Positions 8,224 to 16,419 are shown, numbered from the stretch's first letter. The stretch is DNA of 40,836 nt from Rhodocyclaceae bacterium (GCA_020248265.1 JADCHX010000032.1:1-40836); one strand, 5' to 3'. The notes: generated by a model from the letters alone, not told the origin. Numbers and translations are program-made.

Positions 8224-8634
8224 ATGAACGGAACCGCCACCGCGCCCAGTCTGTACGCCCGCACCGCGATATGCGCCGTCGCCGTCGCGGCGCTTGTCGC
8301 TACCCTGACTGGTTGCGCCACGCCCGGCAGCGCCGCGCCCGCCAGGGTGAGCAATGACGCGCTGGTCGATTCGCGCGGCATGAGTCTGTACACCTACGAC
8401 AAGGACGCCGACGGCAAGAGCGTGTGCGTGGCCGTTTGCGCCCGGAACTGGCTGCCGCTGGTCGCGACCGCATCGAATCGCGCAGCCGGCGACTACACGA
8501 TCATCACGCGCGACGACGGCAGCCTGCAGTGGGCCTACAAGGGCAGGCCGCTGTACGCCTGGATCAAGGACAAGAAGCCCGGCGACCGCACCGGCGACGC
8601 CTTCGACAAGGCCTGGACCCTCGCTCGTCCCTGA
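8224..8634 (+). CDS. Small lipoprotein with COG4315-type secreted repeats
   Basis: The product has 136 residues with a signal peptide ending in the lipobox LTGC (Cys31), so it should be lipid-anchored. The mature part carries two units typical of the secreted-repeat family (Lipoprotein_15, PF03640): [17 protein letters not shown] followed by CARNWLPL, and [16 protein letters not shown] followed by [10 protein letters not shown]. The biochemical role of this family is unknown. The ATG at 8224 is chosen because it places the signal peptide correctly; the frame extends upstream into mgtE without meaning. It lies 25 bases after mgtE on the same strand and about 100 bases before msrP. Confidence 0.85.
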   Translation: MNGTATAPSLYARTAICAVAVAALVATLTGCATPGSAAPARVSNDALVDSRGMSLYTYDKDADGKSVCVAVCARNWLPLVATASNRAAGDYTIITRDDGSLQWAYKGRPLYAWIKDKKPGDRTGDAFDKAWTLARP

Positions 8635-8737
8635 CCGCGGACGGCCTCCAGGCGCTGCCGTGCGGGAACGCTCGTGCGCGGGTAACCATCCCGTAGAATG
8701 GGGTGTCCCTCTCGCAGAGCGTCCCCCGGAGACTCCC

Positions 8738-9691
8738 ATGCTGATCAAGCGCCCCGACGATATTCGCCCGTCAGAGATCACCCCCCGATCGGTGTACGAG
8801 GACCGCCGCCAGTTCCTGTTCGGCGCCGCCGGTGCGCTGGCGCTGGCTGGCAGCGGTACGCTGCCGGGCGAAGCCCATGCGCAGGCGCGCGAGAAGATCG
8901 CCGGGTTGCGTCCGGCGCCGGCTGCCTACACGGTGAAGGATCCGCTCAACACCTACGAGCAGATCACCTCCTACACGAACTTCTACGAGTTCGGCACCGA
9001 CAAGTCCGATCCTCTGCGCAACTCGAAGAATTTCCGTACCCGGCCGTGGACGGTCGAGGTGGACGGCGAAGTACGCAAGCCCCGCACCTTCGGCATCGAC
9101 GACCTGCTGAAGCTTGCCCCGGTCGAGGAACGTATCTACCGGCTGCGCTGCGTCGAGGCATGGTCGATGATCGTGCCTTGGGCCGGCTACTCCCTGTCGG
9201 AGCTGATCAGGCAGGTCGAGCCGACCGCGAACGCGAAGTTCGTCGAGTTCCATACGCTGCACGATCCGAAACAGATGCCCGGACAGAAGGATCCGGTGCT
9301 GCAGTGGCCCTATGTCGAAGGCCTGCGCATCGACGAGGCGATGCACCCGCTGACGCTGCTCGGGCTCGGGCTGTACGGCGAACTGCTGCCCAACCCGAAC
9401 GGCGCGCCGGTGCGGCTGGTGGTACCGTGGAAGTACGGCTTCAAGAGCGGCAAGTCGATCGTGCGTATCCGCTTCGTGGAGAAGATGCCGACCACTGCCT
9501 GGATGCGCTCTGCACCGAACGAGTACGGCTTCTACTCGAACGTGAATCCCAAGGTCGACCACCCGCGCTGGAGCCAGGCGCGCGAGCGGCGCATCGGCGA
9601 GTTCCTCAAGCGCGAGACGCTGATGTTCAACGGTTATGCCGAACAGGTCGCGTCGCTGTACACCGGGATGGACCTGCGCAAGCATTTCTGA
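8738..9691 (+). CDS. msrP: Protein-methionine-sulfoxide reductase catalytic subunit MsrP (YedY)
   Basis: MsrP is a periplasmic molybdopterin enzyme that repairs oxidised methionines in envelope proteins. The 317-residue protein begins at ATG 8738 and carries a Tat signal with twin arginines at 23-24 ([10 protein letters not shown]), then the oxidoreductase molybdopterin domain with Cys138 in [11 protein letters not shown] as the expected Mo ligand, [12 protein letters not shown], and [19 protein letters not shown]. Electrons normally come from the membrane heme protein MsrQ (YedZ), usually the next gene. Here no membrane-protein gene follows; the next 313 bases are non-coding and then come two unrelated small genes. 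Confidence 0.94.
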   Translation: MLIKRPDDIRPSEITPRSVYEDRRQFLFGAAGALALAGSGTLPGEAHAQAREKIAGLRPAPAAYTVKDPLNTYEQITSYTNFYEFGTDKSDPLRNSKNFRTRPWTVEVDGEVRKPRTFGIDDLLKLAPVEERIYRLRCVEAWSMIVPWAGYSLSELIRQVEPTANAKFVEFHTLHDPKQMPGQKDPVLQWPYVEGLRIDEAMHPLTLLGLGLYGELLPNPNGAPVRLVVPWKYGFKSGKSIVRIRFVEKMPTTAWMRSAPNEYGFYSNVNPKVDHPRWSQARERRIGEFLKRETLMFNGYAEQVASLYTGMDLRKHF

Positions 9692-9786
9692 GCCGGGCGC
9701 GGCTGGCGGTGTGCCGACCGCCATTGTCGCCAGCGCGGGTTCCGACTATCGCTCGCCATCGGCCGTTTCCCGCCTGAGACTGCCAG

Positions 9787-9823
9787 CCCCGCAGCGCCTA
9801 ACCTGAGCGCTGCGTATGCGGGG
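9787..9823. other. Long imperfect hairpin downstream of msrP
   Basis: The arms CGCAGCGC (9790-9797) and GCGCTGCG (9807-9814) are perfectly complementary around a 9-base loop, and outer arms CCCC and GGGG extend the stem past a small bulge. There is no T-tract. It could be an mRNA 3' end stabiliser, a terminator of unusual form, or an RNA structure. Confidence 0.5.
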
Positions 9824-9945
9824 ATTGGCCTCGCTCGCCACCGGGGATTGCCCCTGGTGCCTCGCGCATTCCGCGCGAAAACCGCGTTGTCTCGTCGATG
9901 CCGGCTGCTGTCCGGTGCCGATCCGGTCGCGCGGTGTTCACCCCT

Positions 9946-9965
9946 CGGGGACGTTCACGTCCCCG
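9946..9965. other. Hairpin upstream of the small gene pair
   Basis: The arms CGGGGACG (9946-9953) and CGTCCCCG (9958-9965) enclose the loop TTCA. It lies 40 bases before the first small gene. It resembles the hairpin at 10599-10620 on the other side of the pair (both are built on GGGGAC/GTCCCC). Confidence 0.55.
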
Positions 9966-10004
9966 GCGGGGGATCCGTGCGTCCCCGGTTCGTCTGGAGG
10001 GCGC

Positions 10005-10268
10005 ATGGATCAGTGGTTCATGGAGTCGTATCTGCGGTGGCTGGGGCAGGCGAGTGACGCGGAGCTGATCGACCGTAAGGATGCGGTGGCGATCGCGTTG
10101 CTGCAGGCCGGTATCGACTGCGAGCTGAGTCGGGCGCTGTTCCACCTGCTCAACGAAGAAGTCGATGCCCGCGAGCAGGTGGCGCGCATGCGCCGTGTGC
10201 GGCGCCGGCGGGAGGCGGTCAGGCTGAAGCCTGCCGTTGTGGCGGACGATGGCGACGAGGTGGCCTGA
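10005..10268 (+). CDS. Unknown 87-residue protein, first of a coupled pair
   Basis: I do not recognise this family. The ATG at 10005 has a good ribosome site (TGGAGG, 5 bases upstream), and codon third positions are strongly G or C, as in neighbouring genes. The N-terminal two thirds is predicted helical (MDQWFMESYLRWLGQ..., with a DRKDAVAIALLQAGIDCELSR stretch read in parts). It is followed by an arginine-rich segment (residues 61-72, MRRVRRRREAVR) and an acidic tail (DDGDEVA). The mixed charge suggests nucleic-acid or protein binding, but that is only inference. Its TGA overlaps the ATG of the next gene (TGATG), so the two are probably translationally coupled. Confidence 0.65.
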   Translation: MDQWFMESYLRWLGQASDAELIDRKDAVAIALLQAGIDCELSRALFHLLNEEVDAREQVARMRRVRRRREAVRLKPAVVADDGDEVA

Positions 10269-10522
10269 TGGGCGGCCTCGACGACTCGCACCGGCGCCGG
10301 CGGGACGATGCTTGTCCGCACGATCGCTGGTGGTTGCGGCAGCTATGGGTCTGGTGGTGGCTGTGGAAGGTGGACAGTGCGCGGCGCCGGCGCTGCATTG
10401 CGGCGTTGCGCGCGCTGGCCGGCATCGTGTGCTTCTGGATTGTCAGGCTGCTGGCCTGGCTGGTTGAGCGCGAATGCCCGGGCAGCCGTCCGCCAGGCTC
10501 TGGGGATCCGCGCGAGCGGTGA
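10268..10522 (+). CDS. Unknown 84-residue Trp-rich membrane-associated protein, second of a coupled pair
   Basis: I do not recognise this family. It starts at the ATG of the TGATG overlap with the previous gene. The protein has an Arg/Asp/His-rich N-terminus, a cluster of seven tryptophans in residues 21-33 (WWLRQLWVWWWLW), a basic stretch with RRRR, one hydrophobic helix (about 44-66, ALRALAGIVCFWIVRLLAWL), and a short polar Pro-rich tail. GC-rich third positions support coding. It looks like a small inner-membrane protein. A regulatory micro-protein or a small toxin-like peptide are both possible; nothing in the sequence decides. Confidence 0.6.
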   Translation: MGGLDDSHRRRRDDACPHDRWWLRQLWVWWWLWKVDSARRRRCIAALRALAGIVCFWIVRLLAWLVERECPGSRPPGSGDPRER

Positions 10523-10598
10523 GTCCGGCAGGAAACGCTCGATGAAGCAATGACGGCCGTCGCAGCGCTTGCATCGGTTGCACGTCCGTGCAGCAAGG

Positions 10599-10620
10599 CC
10601 GGGGGACGCGAGTCCCCCGG
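10599..10620. terminator. GC-rich hairpin after the small gene pair, possible terminator
   Basis: A 9-base perfect stem CCGGGGGAC/GTCCCCCGG closes a GCGA tetraloop. It is followed by TCGTTTCCC, only weakly T-rich, so termination would be inefficient or factor-assisted. It lies 77 bases past the stop of the second small gene and 49 bases before the leader ORF at 10669. Confidence 0.45.
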
Positions 10621-10668
10621 TCGTTTCCCACGTTGCCCGAACCGCGGTGGCTGGAGAGAATAGAGACC

Positions 10669-10689
10669 ATGTTGATTGAACTGACGTGA
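10669..10689 (+). CDS. Possible leader mini-ORF (MLIELT) overlapping the next start
   Basis: ATG at 10669 opens a 6-codon frame whose TGA (10687-10689) overlaps the GTG start of the following gene as GTGA. A GGAGAG sequence lies about 10-16 bases upstream of this ATG but is too far from the GTG itself. Ribosomes could therefore reach the GTG by termination-reinitiation. This is a proposal from spacing only; another start for the large gene would remove it. Confidence 0.3.
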   Translation: MLIELT

Positions 10690-12458
10690 ACGAAGACACT
10701 GCGGGCGGGGCGCCGCACGATCCGCTGCTGGGGTGGGCCGGCCTCGATACGGCGGGCCGGATCGTGTCGCTCGGTGGAAGGGCGGACCGGCTGCACGAAG
10801 GGGTCAGGGTCGGCCTGCGGCTGGCCGACGCCTTGCGCGAACCTGCGGAACTCGATCGATTCATTGCCGAGGCTGGCACGTCCGGCAGCATCGACCCGGG
10901 ACGGCAGCTGCGATGCCGGCTGCACTGGGCCGTGCCGGAGGGCGGCATGGCCCGGCCTGTGGATGACGTACCTGCAGTCGAACTGCTGCTGCGCCGTGCG
11001 TATCCGCCATCCGGCCCGGTACGCATCGCGGCGGAGTTCCACCGCGAGCTATCGCGCGATCGGCTGGCCGCGCGTCCGGCGTCGACGCTGCTGGCACCCC
11101 TGCCCATTGCCACCGCCAGCGTCGAGGCGGCGGACCTCTGGCGTCTGGGTAGTGCGCTTTATGCAGCTACCGTGGCGCCCTCCGCCATGCGGCCGGCGGG
11201 ACTGATCCGATTCGCCCTTCATCCGGTGCCACTGCCTCGTATCGTGGCCGTGGCTGACGTCGATCCCTGGCTGGGCGTTGCGCTCGCCCGCCTCGCTGCC
11301 AGCGCTGCGCAGCTCGGCGTCGAGGCCGTTGCAGCGCGCACCGGCACGCGCGAACTCACCGTCTGGGTCCGCGATGGCACAGGCTGCGAGACGCTGTGTG
11401 AGCACTGGCTGACTGCCATGACCGCAAGCCCGCTGGTTGGCAGCCGTTGCCGGCTCGTGGTCGGGCCCGCGGCCGGTTGGTGCGTGATGCCGGCCGACGG
11501 GACAGTACTCGGGCATCTGCTGGACGCACTGGACGCCGTGTACGACCCGGCAGATCCGCGTCCGCGGCGTCCGCCCATCCCGGTGAGCAGTGTCGCGCGC
11601 GAGCGCGACATCGACGAGCGGCGCGATGCCCTGACCGGGACGCTGGTCGAACTGGTGGCCTCCGGGCGTGCCCGGCTGGTGGGTGAGCCGATCGTCGATG
11701 CGCCGACCGGCGTGGTCGCCGGCCTGCACCTGCGCGCCGAGTTCCGCTCGCTGTTCGCGGTCGCCGAGCTGCTCGATTACCTCCCGGACATCGTCGACGA
11801 CGACGTCGCAGCCGATGCGCTCAACATATGGCTGGCTGCAGCAATCCGCAACGCGGGACTGCCCGCCCGGCAGGATGTACCCCAGATGCTGCAGCTTCGC
11901 ATCGCACCGGCCCAGTTGCGCCGGCTCGATTCGCTCGCCGGCGTGGTTGCCGCGCTGTGTGAGGCCGGCGGCGGCGTGCCCTGCCTGCTGCTGCCCGAGG
12001 CTGCAGTGCACCGGGATGCCTATCTGGTGATCGATGCGGCCACGGAGGTGGCTGCACTCGGAGCCGTGGTCGGTATCGACGACTACCGCGGGCTGCTGCC
12101 TGTGCAACCGCTGGCGCAGGCTGGCATCGGCGGCTTGCGGCTGCATCGTTCGCTGGTGCGCGAGCTCGGTGAGCGATCCTTCGCCGGAGACCGCCTGGCC
12201 GACCTGCTGGCGCGCGCACGCGCCAGCGGTCTCTCGGTACTGGTACCAGGCCTGGCGGATCGCACGATGGTGTCCGCGGCCATGGCCGCTGGTGCTCTGC
12301 ACCTGTCCGGGCCGGTATTCGGCCGTCCGCGGCGCCTGCTTGCAGCTTCGCCGTCGTTGTTGATTGCTTCACCCACTGCCCAATCCCATCCGCCCGCACA
12401 GGAATCGCCCGATGGCCAAGGACCTGTTCGAACTGATCGCCGACCTGGCGCACGATGA
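10686..12458 (+). CDS. Degenerate PAS-GGDEF-EAL-like protein, probably catalytically inactive
   Basis: The product has 590 residues. Residues 13-115 resemble a PAS sensor domain (GWAGLDTAGRIVSLGG..., ending GPVRIAAEFHRE). About 175-290 resembles a GGDEF fold with TGTREL where GGDEF would stand (AVAARTGTRELTVWV). About 310-560 resembles an EAL domain: GEPIVDAPTGVVAGLHLRA aligns with the usual QPIVDL.TG.VVG.EALLR, GIDDYRGLLPVQPLAQAG with the DDFGTG region, and GALHLSGPVFGRP with the YAQGYLFGRP end. The Glu of EAL and the DDFGTG residues are lost, so no c-di-GMP synthesis or hydrolysis is expected; a binding or scaffold role is more likely. The last 47 bases overlap the PilT-like gene. The domain assignment is my pattern reading and needs a profile search. 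Confidence 0.55.
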   Translation: MNEDTAGGAPHDPLLGWAGLDTAGRIVSLGGRADRLHEGVRVGLRLADALREPAELDRFIAEAGTSGSIDPGRQLRCRLHWAVPEGGMARPVDDVPAVELLLRRAYPPSGPVRIAAEFHRELSRDRLAARPASTLLAPLPIATASVEAADLWRLGSALYAATVAPSAMRPAGLIRFALHPVPLPRIVAVADVDPWLGVALARLAASAAQLGVEAVAARTGTRELTVWVRDGTGCETLCEHWLTAMTASPLVGSRCRLVVGPAAGWCVMPADGTVLGHLLDALDAVYDPADPRPRRPPIPVSSVARERDIDERRDALTGTLVELVASGRARLVGEPIVDAPTGVVAGLHLRAEFRSLFAVAELLDYLPDIVDDDVAADALNIWLAAAIRNAGLPARQDVPQMLQLRIAPAQLRRLDSLAGVVAALCEAGGGVPCLLLPEAAVHRDAYLVIDAATEVAALGAVVGIDDYRGLLPVQPLAQAGIGGLRLHRSLVRELGERSFAGDRLADLLARARASGLSVLVPGLADRTMVSAAMAAGALHLSGPVFGRPRRLLAASPSLLIASPTAQSHPPAQESPDGQGPVRTDRRPGAR

Positions 12459-13527
12459 ACTGCCGTTCAGCGAGATCCATCTCGTCGAGGGCGCGCCGGT
12501 CGCGCTGAAGCTGCCGGGGGGTCTGCGCGATCTTGGCGACGAAGGCTCGGTGCCGCGAGTGGCGATCGAGCAGTTCCTCGATCGCGTGCTGCCCGGCTGG
12601 CAGCCTGCGCTTGCCGGTTGCCGGTCGATCGACAGCGCGGTCGAACTGCCCTCCGAGACGCGCCTGCGGGTGAACGTCCACTGGGCGAATTCCGGCCAGA
12701 GCCTGCGACTGGTGATGCGCCGGATCCCGCGCGACCCGCTGACCCTGAAGGACACCGGGCTGCCGCCGTTCCTGCCCCGGCTGCTCCTGGAAAGCGGCAA
12801 GGGGCTCGTGATCGTCACCGGCGCGACTGGTGCCGGCAAGACCACCACGCTGTTCGCCGCGCTGCGTCATATCATGGAGCAGCGCGAAGCACCGCCGCAC
12901 ATCATCACGATCGAGGAGCCGATCGAGTACGTCCTGCGCAGGCCGCGCGGCGTGGTCACCCAGCGCGAAGTCGGGGTCGACACCGCGAGCTTCTCGCACG
13001 GGCTGCGCGAGGCGCTGCGCCAGGGCCCGGACGTGATCATGGTGGGCGAGGTGCGTGACCGCGATACCGCCGACACGATGCTGCGCGCGGCCGAGTCCGG
13101 CCACCTGGTGCTGGCGACCGTGCATTCGAGTTCGGCCGACGGTGTGATCAGCAAGATCGTCTCGCTCTTCCACCCCGACGAGCAGGCACAGACCCGCCAT
13201 GTGCTCAAGAACGTGCTGATCGGCGTGGTCTGCCAGGTGCTGCTGCCGAGGCTGCAGCGCGACGGCTTTGCGCTGGCCGCCGAGATCCTGATCAACAGCC
13301 CGCAGGTGGCGCGCGCGATCGAGGATCCGGCGCGGCTGTCCACGCTGCGCGACTTCATGCGTCGGTCCGAGGACCGGCAGTCGCGGCTGCTCAACGACGT
13401 GCTGGTCGACCTGGTACGCGGCAAGCGCGTGTCGCGCTCCGACGCCCTGCTGGCAAGCTACGACCGTCAGGACCTGCTGCCGGCGCTCGACCGGGCAGCC
13501 GGCGATACCGTGGACGCCGAACGTTGA
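12412..13527 (+). CDS. PilT-like secretion/twitching ATPase
   Basis: The 371-residue protein belongs to the PilT/GspE hexameric ATPase family. It has a short divergent N-terminal domain, Walker A GATGAGKT (137-144), an Asp-box region TIEEPIEYVLRRP, Walker B near VIMVGEVRD (about 208-216) and a His-box GHLVLATVHSSSADG. True PilT retraction ATPases carry AIRNLIRE near the C-terminus; here the matching place reads ARAIEDPARL. It is therefore a diverged paralogue, perhaps PilU-like. The start ATG at 12412 has AGGA 8 bases upstream and lies inside the end of the preceding gene, implying coupled translation. No pilin, PilB, PilC or secretin gene is in the window. Confidence 0.85.
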   Translation: MAKDLFELIADLAHDELPFSEIHLVEGAPVALKLPGGLRDLGDEGSVPRVAIEQFLDRVLPGWQPALAGCRSIDSAVELPSETRLRVNVHWANSGQSLRLVMRRIPRDPLTLKDTGLPPFLPRLLLESGKGLVIVTGATGAGKTTTLFAALRHIMEQREAPPHIITIEEPIEYVLRRPRGVVTQREVGVDTASFSHGLREALRQGPDVIMVGEVRDRDTADTMLRAAESGHLVLATVHSSSADGVISKIVSLFHPDEQAQTRHVLKNVLIGVVCQVLLPRLQRDGFALAAEILINSPQVARAIEDPARLSTLRDFMRRSEDRQSRLLNDVLVDLVRGKRVSRSDALLASYDRQDLLPALDRAAGDTVDAER

Positions 13528-13537
13528 ACGTCAGCGC

Positions 13538-15058
13538 CTAGCGTGCCCGGCGCGCCAGACCGAAGGCTGCCACCGCCAGCAGCATTGCAAGTCCGACCGC
13601 GAGGCCGTCGCCGACGCGGACAAACGGTGTCACTCCTTCATGGCCCTGAACCCGCGCGCGCAGTACCGCTTCGCTGAACGGATCGGCCACGGCCAGCACG
13701 CGCCCGCGCGGGTCGATCACCGCGGTCATCCCGGTGTTGGTGGCGCGCAGCATCGGGCGGCCGGTCTCCAGCGCGCGCATGCGCGCGATCTGCAGGTGCT
13801 GCGGCTGGGCCAGCGAGCGGCCGAACCATGCGGTGTTGGACACGTTCACCAGGATCGTCGCCTCGGGCAGCTGGCGGATCACCTCGCGCCCGAACGCGTC
13901 CTCGTAGCAGATGTTGATCGCGACCTTCTGGCCGGACAGGTCCATCGGGCGCTGGTCGCTGCCGCCGCTGCTGAAGTCCTGCATGGGGATATGCAGCCAT
14001 CGGATCACCCAGCCGAACAGCGGCGGCACGAACTCGCCGAACGGCACCAGGTGCTGTTTCCGGTACACCTGCACCGGTGCTGTGCCGATGCTGAACAGGC
14101 TGTTGTAGTACTCGCGTCCGTCGTGCGACCGTTCGACCATGCCCAGCAGGATGTCGCCGCGGTGCGCGCGCGCATGGTCGAGCAGGCGCGCGAGATACTC
14201 GTTCGGCAGGCGGTCCGAGAACAGTGGCAGCGCGGTCTCGGGCAGCACGATCAGTTGCGCATCGCCGCTCGCGCGGATCAGTCGCCAGTAGGTATCGAGC
14301 GTCTCGACTACCTTCGATTCCTGCCACTTGATGTCCTGCGGGATGTTTCCCTGCAGCAGCGCGACGTCGATCGGCGTGCCCGCGGGCTTCGTCCATTCGA
14401 TCCGCGACAGCAGTTCGCCGGTACCCCAGGTGGCTGCGACCGCGAGCAGTGCCGCTGCGCGCCGGCGCAGGCCTGGCGCGTCTGGCCGTCCGGGCATCCG
14501 GGGCATGCAGTACCAGAGGGCGGCCGCGGTGAATGCGACAGCCAGCGATACCGCAAGTACGCCACCGACCGGTGCATAACCGGCCAGCGGGCTGGCATCT
14601 GCTGCCTGCGAATAGCCGATCGCCTGCCAGCCGAAGCCGGTCAACAGCCAGCCGCGCAGCCATTCGGTCAGCACCCAGAGCGCCGGGAAGGCCGCGAGCC
14701 AGGCCGCCCCGGTGCGGATCCGGTACAGCAGCCAGAAGCACAGGGCGGGGAACAGCGCGAGGTAGCCGCAGAAGCCCAGCGTCGCGATCGCGGCCATCGG
14801 CGCCGGCATCGCACCGTACACGTTGAGGCTCACATGTACCCATGACACCCCGCCCAGGAAACAGCCCAGCCCGAATGCGAAGCCGCACGCGGCTGCTGCC
14901 CGGCTGCCGGGTGCATTCGCCGAGAGAAAGAGCACGGCGACGAGCGGAAACGGCGCGAACCAGTGCAGGTGGAAGGGCGCGAAGGCCAGCGTGGCCAGCG
15001 CGCCTGCGAAGAAGCACGCACCCGTCACCGCGGCCTGCCGCTTGAGCCGCGGGTTCAC
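13538..15058 (-). CDS. lnt: Apolipoprotein N-acyltransferase
   Basis: Lnt adds the third acyl chain to the N-terminal cysteine of lipoproteins in the inner membrane. The 506-residue protein has about six hydrophobic segments in the first 210 residues and a periplasmic nitrilase-type domain. The catalytic triad is visible: Glu in VLPETALPLFS, Lys in YRKQHLVPFGEF and Cys in INICYEDAFG. It starts at GTG 15058, overlapping the corC stop by four bases (GTGA). Last gene of the miaB-phoH-ybeY-corC-lnt operon; its stop is 10 bases from that of the PilT-like gene, convergent. Confidence 0.95.
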   Translation of the reverse strand: MNPRLKRQAAVTGACFFAGALATLAFAPFHLHWFAPFPLVAVLFLSANAPGSRAAAACGFAFGLGCFLGGVSWVHVSLNVYGAMPAPMAAIATLGFCGYLALFPALCFWLLYRIRTGAAWLAAFPALWVLTEWLRGWLLTGFGWQAIGYSQAADASPLAGYAPVGGVLAVSLAVAFTAAALWYCMPRMPGRPDAPGLRRRAAALLAVAATWGTGELLSRIEWTKPAGTPIDVALLQGNIPQDIKWQESKVVETLDTYWRLIRASGDAQLIVLPETALPLFSDRLPNEYLARLLDHARAHRGDILLGMVERSHDGREYYNSLFSIGTAPVQVYRKQHLVPFGEFVPPLFGWVIRWLHIPMQDFSSGGSDQRPMDLSGQKVAINICYEDAFGREVIRQLPEATILVNVSNTAWFGRSLAQPQHLQIARMRALETGRPMLRATNTGMTAVIDPRGRVLAVADPFSEAVLRARVQGHEGVTPFVRVGDGLAVGLAMLLAVAAFGLARRAR

Positions 15059-15894
15059 TGTCCTTCTACGACCGGCGTGCGGATCACCTGCACCAGGTGC
15101 AGCCGGCGGCGGTCGGCGCGCAGCACCAGGAACTCGCAGTCGCCCAGTTCGATGCGGTCGTTGCGGCGGGGCACGCGCCCGAACGCGTTGACGACCAGCC
15201 CGCCGATCGTGTCGTAGTCTTCCGTGGCGAACGACGAGCCGATGCGTTCGTTGAGGTCTTCGATGGCAGTGGCCGCCTTGACGCGGTAGATGCGGCGCAC
15301 GCCGTCGACCTCGATGATGTCGCCCTCGGCGTCATCGAAGTCGTACTCGTCCTCGATGTCGCCGACGATCTGTTCGATCACGTCCTCGATGGTCACCAGC
15401 CCGGCGACACCGCCGTATTCGTCCACCACCACCGCCATGTGGTTGCGGCTGCGGCGGAAGTCGCGCAGCAGCACGTTCAGGCGCTTGGCCTCGGGCACGA
15501 ACACCGCCGGGCGCAGCATCCCGCGCAGGTTGCCCTCGCCTTCGGCATAGAAGCGCAGCAGGTCCTTTGCATGGAGGATGCCGATCACCTCGTCCTTGCC
15601 ACCGTCGATCACCGGGAAGCGCGAATGGCCGGCCGCGACCACCTGGCGGATGATCTGTGCCGGATCGTGTCCGATGTCGATGAATTCGATCTGCGCGCGC
15701 GGCAGCATCACGCCGCCTGCATCCAGTTCCGAGACCTCGAGCACGCCTTCGATCATCGCCAGCGCTTCTTCGTCGAGCAACTCGCGCTCGGAGGCGCTGC
15801 GCAGCAGTTCGACCAGCTGATCGCGGTCTTCCGGCTCGCGCAGCAGAAGCGTGCCGAGCCTTGTCAGCCAACCGGGTTTACTGTCGTCGTTCAT
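15055..15894 (-). CDS. corC: CorC/HlyC-family CBS-domain protein (YbeX)
   Basis: The product has 279 residues with a CBS pair (about 65-190; ISRFPV-like strand HSRFPVIDGG and MAVVVDEYGGVAGLVTIEDV) followed by the CorC_HlyC transporter-associated domain (about 205-275, ending FLVLRADRRRLHLVQV). CorC/YbeX is linked to Mg2+/Co2+ efflux and, in E. coli, to ribosome metabolism; the exact activity is unsettled. No membrane segment is present. Start ATG 15894 overlaps the ybeY stop (ATGA), and the stop overlaps the lnt start. Confidence 0.9.
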   Translation of the reverse strand: MNDDSKPGWLTRLGTLLLREPEDRDQLVELLRSASERELLDEEALAMIEGVLEVSELDAGGVMLPRAQIEFIDIGHDPAQIIRQVVAAGHSRFPVIDGGKDEVIGILHAKDLLRFYAEGEGNLRGMLRPAVFVPEAKRLNVLLRDFRRSRNHMAVVVDEYGGVAGLVTIEDVIEQIVGDIEDEYDFDDAEGDIIEVDGVRRIYRVKAATAIEDLNERIGSSFATEDYDTIGGLVVNAFGRVPRRNDRIELGDCEFLVLRADRRRLHLVQVIRTPVVEGQ

Positions 15895-16415
15895 GCAGTG
15901 GATGGAGAAATGGCAACCCGGATTGTCGCATGCGGCGGGCGTTCCGCAGCCCAGGGGTCGTCGAACCCAAGCGCAACGACCAGCTTCGACTCCAGTCGCT
16001 CCATTCGCGCCGCATCGCGGTCCTCGATATGGTCGTATCCCCGAAGATGAAGTACGCCGTGTACCACCAGGTGCGCAAGGTGTGCGTCGAAGGGCTTGTG
16101 CTGCGCCAGCGCCTCGCGGGCGACGATCGCCGGACAGATCGCGATGTCCCCGTGGACGCGGGGGTCACCGTCCTCGGCATCGTAGGGGAACGCCAGTACA
16201 TTGGGTGCGTAGTCGCGGCCGCGGAAGCGTGCGTTCAGGGCAACGGCCTCGGTACGCGACACGAACCGCACGGTGACCTCGGCGTCACGCACCGCGCCAC
16301 GCCCGCCGGCGGGGCCGAGCGCATGGCTTGCCCAGCCTTCGATGCGTGCGGCATCCGGCAGCCGGCGGCTGCGGCTCGGGTTCTGGACCGCGATGCGGTG
16401 GACGGGGGGTGGCAC
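15891..16415 (-). CDS. ybeY: Endoribonuclease YbeY, rRNA maturation factor
   Basis: YbeY is a zinc-dependent RNase needed for 16S rRNA 3' end maturation and ribosome quality control. The signature H-x3-H-x5-H is complete at His119, His123 and His129 (VVHGVLHLRGYDH). NVLAFPYD and GDIAICP also fit the family. Length is 174 residues from GTG 16415, which lies 4 bases after the phoH stop. It overlaps corC by four bases. Confidence 0.95.
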   Translation of the reverse strand: MPPPVHRIAVQNPSRSRRLPDAARIEGWASHALGPAGGRGAVRDAEVTVRFVSRTEAVALNARFRGRDYAPNVLAFPYDAEDGDPRVHGDIAICPAIVAREALAQHKPFDAHLAHLVVHGVLHLRGYDHIEDRDAARMERLESKLVVALGFDDPWAAERPPHATIRVAISPSTA

Positions 16416-16419
16416 CGGA

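Larger units (their letters stand above)
9692..10004. other. Gene-free stretch with GC-rich hairpins
   Basis: No reading frame here has coding character. It holds two strong stem-loops, listed separately at 9787-9823 and 9946-9965, and ends with a GGAGG ribosome site for the ATG at 10005. A weaker stem GCTGGCG/CGCCAGC lies just after msrP. None has a T-run, so none is a standard intrinsic terminator. Confidence 0.6.

Noticed and set aside
10343-10590. A minus-strand frame containing a Cys-rich stretch (CNRCKRCDGRHC) that hints at a zinc ribbon
   Set aside because: It lies antisense to the small gene at 10268, whose codon bias is good. The stretch has no plausible start or ribosome site, and the rest of the frame is low-complexity.
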